A stretch of DNA of 55,268 nucleotides from assembly GCA_018241665.1 (NCBI GenBank), contig JAFEDK010000039.1:1-55268 (forward strand). The letters are read 5' to 3'. Below the pieces are notes generated by a model. That model saw only the letters and a program-made list of their open reading frames with translations. It did no database searches and had not been told where the DNA came from. How positions within the stretch are numbered: position 1 is the first letter of the stretch; each line of letters begins with the position of its first letter. Source of the stretch: Pseudomonadota bacterium. Its GTDB lineage: Bacteria; Pseudomonadota; Gammaproteobacteria; Burkholderiales; Rhodocyclaceae. A program made the translations under genes and the position numbers. Shown here one piece after another: positions 52,543 to 55,268 of the stretch.

Positions 52543-53931
52543 TTACTCGGCCTCGGCGGCCAGCGCCGCAATGGGGGCCGCTTCGCGCTGTTTGTGGGTG
52601 AGCTGGAAGTAGCCGTAGCCGAGGGCCAGGATCAGCACGAAGACACCGGCCAAGAGCGGGTTGAACCAGGCCACGGTGGCCAGGCAGATCAGCGCGCCGG
52701 CCAGCGCGATGGCCGGGAACAGCGGGTAGAACGGGGCCTTGTAGGGCCGGGCCAGGCGCGGCTCGGTGGCGCGCAGCTTGAACAGCGCGGCCATGCTGAG
52801 GGCGTACATCAGGAGGGCGCCGAAGACCGACATGGTGACGATGTTGGCGGTGAGGCTCTGGCCGCCGAAGGACAGCCATTCATCGCTGAAGATCGCCGCG
52901 ATGCCGACCACGCCGCCGGCGAGGATGGCCCGGTGCGGGGTCTTGAAGCGCGGATGGACCTTGCCGAACCAGCCCGGCAGGTAGCCGGAGCGGGCCTGGG
53001 CGTAGATCTGGCGGGAGTAGCCGAGGATGATGCCGTGGAAGGAGGCGACCAGCCCGAACAGGCCCAGCCACACCAGCATGTGCAGCCAGCCGCTGGATTC
53101 GCCGACCATGGTCTTCATGGCCTGGGGCAGCGGGTCGTTGATGTTGGCGAGCTTGGTCCAGTCGCCCACGCCGCCGGCAAACACCATCACGCTGACCGCC
53201 AGCACCACCAGGGTCAGGATGCCGCCGGTGTAGGCGATGGGGATGGAGCGCTTGGGGTCCTTGGCTTCTTCGGCGGCCATGGCCACGCCTTCGATGGCGA
53301 GGAAGAACCAGATCGCGAAGGGGATCGCCGCGAAGATGCCGGGGATCGCCGCCAGCGAGAAGCTGTCCGCCCCGCTCCAGCCGCCCTTGGCGAAGTTGTC
53401 CATCGAGAAGCCCGGCGCCACCACACCCATGAAGACCAGCAGCTCGAAGATGGCGAGCAGCGTGACGAACAGCTCGAAGGTGGCGGCGATGGTCACGCCG
53501 ACGATGTTGAGGCCCATGAAGACGATATAGGCGCCGGTCGCCGCGATCTTCGGATCGAGGGACGGGAACTGCACGTTGAGGTAGGCGCCGATGGCCAGCG
53601 CGATGGCCGGCGGCGCAAACACGAACTCGATCAGCGTGGCCATGCCGGCCAGGTAGCCGCCGGTGGGGCCGAAGGCGTGGTAGCTGTAGGCGAAGGGGCC
53701 GCCGGCGTGGGGGATGCTGGCGGTCAGCTCGGTGAAGCTGAAGATGAAGGTGCCGTACATGATGGCCACCATGATGGTGGTGACCAGGAAGCCGAGGGTG
53801 CCGGCCGAGGCCCAGCCGAAGCTCCAGCCGAAGTACTCGCCGGAGATCACCAGCCCGACGGCGATGCCCCACAGCTGCCAGGTGCCGAGGGTCGCCGACA
53901 GCGCGGGCGAGGACTGCTTTGTTGCGCTCAT
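52543..53931 (-). CDS. eat: Ethanolamine permease (APC superfamily)
   Basis: Encodes 462 residues with 12 predicted helices. Typical stretches are WGIAVGLVISGEYFGWSFGW, TASIPHAGGPFAYSYHAFGP, IALAIGAYLNVQFPSLDPK, and the C-terminal LARPYKAPFYPLFPAIALAG. It is first in the eat-eutB-eutC-porin operon and imports ethanolamine across the inner membrane. AGGAG precedes ATG 53931. Two direct repeats 57-93 bp upstream are the likely activator site. Confidence 0.92.
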   Translation of the reverse strand: MSATKQSSPALSATLGTWQLWGIAVGLVISGEYFGWSFGWASAGTLGFLVTTIMVAIMYGTFIFSFTELTASIPHAGGPFAYSYHAFGPTGGYLAGMATLIEFVFAPPAIALAIGAYLNVQFPSLDPKIAATGAYIVFMGLNIVGVTIAATFELFVTLLAIFELLVFMGVVAPGFSMDNFAKGGWSGADSFSLAAIPGIFAAIPFAIWFFLAIEGVAMAAEEAKDPKRSIPIAYTGGILTLVVLAVSVMVFAGGVGDWTKLANINDPLPQAMKTMVGESSGWLHMLVWLGLFGLVASFHGIILGYSRQIYAQARSGYLPGWFGKVHPRFKTPHRAILAGGVVGIAAIFSDEWLSFGGQSLTANIVTMSVFGALLMYALSMAALFKLRATEPRLARPYKAPFYPLFPAIALAGALICLATVAWFNPLLAGVFVLILALGYGYFQLTHKQREAAPIAALAAEAE

Positions 53932-53987
53932 GATTCACTCCTAAGGGGTCGATGGCTGAATCGTGGATCAGCGGGCGGGGTGGCACG

Positions 53988-54024
53988 TAGCAAGTTTCAG
54001 CACCGCAATAGCAAGATTCGGCAC
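53988..54024. promoter_or_regulatory. Direct-repeat operator for the AraC-type eut regulator
   Basis: TAGCAAGTTTCAGCAC (53988-54003) and TAGCAAGATTCGGCAC (54009-54024) are 14/16 identical with starts 21 bp apart, two helical turns. This is the standard arrangement of AraC-family half-sites. It lies between the permease and regulator genes. Confidence 0.7.
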
Positions 54025-54232
54025 GACTGCAATCCGCCTGCAACACGCTACCCAAAACGCGCACCAGCCCTGTGCCACCCCCTGCTGCAATGCACCAACA
54101 GGGGGGCTGACAGGGACTTTCACGCCCCCGCCAACGCCTTGCGCGCGTGGTGGAAAGGGTCGCCCGGCCCGCGCCGGCAAGCCCCTCCGGCAAGGACAGT
54201 GCCAGCGGTACGCGGCTTGCTACGCGTACCCC

Positions 54233-55234
54233 ATGACTCATCCGCAGGACACCCCCATGCCCCCCTTCCCCGCCGCTCCGTCCGACCGCGTTCGTCCCCT
54301 GCGCCGCGTCACGCGGTCGCGGGATGCGGACGAACAGGCCCACAACCTGTCCCAGTGGGACCAGCGCTACGACCAGCTGTCGCCGGGCCACTTTGAGGGC
54401 AGCGTCACCGAGCTGTGGCTGCCCAAGACCCAGGTCTTCGTGGAGAGCGCCAACCGCCAGCTGCGCCAAACCTGCGCGGCGTGGCCGCGCTCGGTGTGGT
54501 TCGGCATTCCGGCGGCGCACGACGGCATGATGGCGATGGGCGGCAAGGCCTTGTCGTCGCAGGCGGTGTGCGTGCGCGACGGCGGTGCGGAGTTCGACCT
54601 GATCACCGCGCCGGATTTCAACCTGTTCGGGATCGTGGTGGACCGGCTGGCCTTTGCGGACTATCTGGAAGACACCGCCCACCAGGATCTGGACCGCCTG
54701 CTGCAGCAGGGCGACGTGCGCAACCTGGCACCGGGCCACAAGGAGGCCTTGTGCGCGACGCTGGCCGGCATCCTCGCCGACGCGGAGGGGCCAGCGGCCA
54801 GCCAGGGCTATACCGCCGAGGAATTGCAGCTGCGCATCTTCGACGCGCTGGCGGCGATGCTCACCGGCCAGCACAGCCAGCCTGCCGCGGCGAGCCGCAC
54901 GCGCCTGCAGCACCAGCAGCTGGTGGACAAGCTGCGCCAGTACGTACTGACCCACCCGGAGCAGCCGCCGGCGATCCCCGAGCTGTGCGCCCACCTGCAC
55001 GTCAGCCGGCGGGCACTGCAGAACTGCGTCGAGGACATCACCGGCCTGCCGCCGCTGGCCTACATGCGCAGCCTGCGCCTCAACGAGGTGCGCCGCGAAC
55101 TGCGCTACGGCGAGGGCCGCCGGCCGATCTCCAGCGTCGCCTACGACTGGGGCTTCACCCACATGAGCCAGTTCGCGCGGGACTACAAACGGATGTTCGG
55201 CGAACTCCCGTCCGAGTCGGTCGGCGGACGCTGA
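54233..55234 (+). CDS. AraC-family regulator, EutR-like
   Basis: Encodes 333 residues. The C-terminal about 100 residues form the AraC double helix-turn-helix (IPELCAHLHVSRRALQNCVE; ISSVAYDWGFTHMSQFARDY), with the EutR-like RALQNCVEDITGLPPLAYMR signature. The N-terminal 220 residues are the effector part (NLSQWDQRYDQLSPGHFEGS; VWFGIPAAHDGM). EutR responds to ethanolamine together with adenosylcobalamin. The divergent position from eat-eutBC supports the same role. ATG 54233 is used. ATG 54257 is an alternative. Confidence 0.87.
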   Translation: MTHPQDTPMPPFPAAPSDRVRPLRRVTRSRDADEQAHNLSQWDQRYDQLSPGHFEGSVTELWLPKTQVFVESANRQLRQTCAAWPRSVWFGIPAAHDGMMAMGGKALSSQAVCVRDGGAEFDLITAPDFNLFGIVVDRLAFADYLEDTAHQDLDRLLQQGDVRNLAPGHKEALCATLAGILADAEGPAASQGYTAEELQLRIFDALAAMLTGQHSQPAAASRTRLQHQQLVDKLRQYVLTHPEQPPAIPELCAHLHVSRRALQNCVEDITGLPPLAYMRSLRLNEVRRELRYGEGRRPISSVAYDWGFTHMSQFARDYKRMFGELPSESVGGR

Positions 55235-55246
55235 CGGCGGCACCTG

Positions 55247-55267
55247 CTGTGGGCTGTGGGCTGTGGG
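55247..55267. repeat. Three tandem CTGTGGG heptamers
   Basis: Three perfect 7-bp units just after the eut regulator, cut by the window end. The array may continue. Confidence 0.6.
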
Positions 55268-55268
55268 C

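Noticed and set aside
53981-54030. Sigma-54 promoter (TGGCAC...TTGC) in the eut region
   Set aside because: TGGCAC is present at 53981 but the -12 element is AAGT rather than TTGC at the required spacing.
50290-54396. Open frame of 1368 codons on the plus strand opposite the eut operon
   Set aside because: It is a high-GC antisense shadow of eat, eutB and eutC, which have clear family motifs on the minus strand.

Overview
The window looks like the chromosome of a GC-rich betaproteobacterium. A Rhodocyclaceae-type organism (Azospira/Thauera/Dechloromonas relatives) is my guess from gene content, and no 16S or marker gene is present to prove it. Most of the window has high-GC codon use. The stretch from about 4.0 to 8.9 kb is clearly more AT-rich and differs in codon use.

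Positions 1 to about 8.94 kb are one end of an integrated genomic island. The right border is visible: at 8942-8986 there is an isolated 3' half of a CAU-anticodon tRNA gene (anticodon loop to CCA), followed by the tRNA terminator, with no matching 5' half upstream. This is the footprint left by a tyrosine-recombinase element that integrates into a tRNA gene. A full-length tyrosine recombinase (2637-3881, minus), an excisionase-like HTH protein and several small plasmid/ICE-type hypothetical genes lie to the left. Between the integrase and the border is a low-GC cargo cassette. It holds two tandem TerB-like proteins, a 543-residue protein with an HNH-like nuclease core and a hydrophobic C-terminal part, a decayed relic of a second copy of that C-terminal part, and a membrane protein of unknown function. 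I regard this cassette as the best candidate for an undescribed (defence or conflict) system.

From 9 to 23 kb the content is chromosomal. It comprises a VirK/YbjX-family protein, a lipoprotein, a leucine-rich-repeat protein kinase, and a complete lactate utilisation locus. That locus has a FadR-type GntR regulator with two TGGT-N3-ACCA operators, the lutA/lutC/lutB genes with overlapping starts and stops, a Dld-II-type FAD/Fe-S D-lactate dehydrogenase, and the LldP permease. Copies of a short extragenic palindrome flank the dehydrogenase. From 22.4 to 26.3 kb is a quinoprotein alcohol oxidation module: a LuxR-type response regulator diverging from a PQQ alcohol dehydrogenase with a calcium-type active site, a secreted pentapeptide-repeat protein and a periplasmic cytochrome c.

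From 26.4 to 33 kb there is a transglutaminase-like protein, a PAS-GAF-GGDEF diguanylate cyclase, and a TorT-like periplasmic binding protein next to a periplasmic-sensor GGDEF-EAL protein, likely one signalling pair. From 32.8 to 38.2 kb is a NimR-like AraC regulator diverging from a fosmidomycin-resistance-type MFS exporter, then a four-gene polyamine-linked operon (homospermidine synthase family, YgiB/YjfM-type lipoprotein, glutathionylspermidine synthase family, DUF350). From 38.3 to 49 kb are a DUF2058 protein, a membrane methyltransferase-like protein, a very large PocR/multi-PAS hybrid histidine kinase, a TonB receptor, a cupin, a lipocalin, an HD phosphohydrolase, a DUF4365 protein and a small conserved hypothetical.

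The last part (49-55 kb) holds an unusual 21-bp tandem repeat array with GTGCAC cores next to a strong hairpin. It is followed by an ethanolamine catabolic operon (permease, EutB, EutC, TorF-type porin) without microcompartment genes, read divergently from an AraC/EutR-type regulator. The shared intergenic region carries two 16-bp direct repeats 21 bp apart, the expected geometry for an AraC-family operator.
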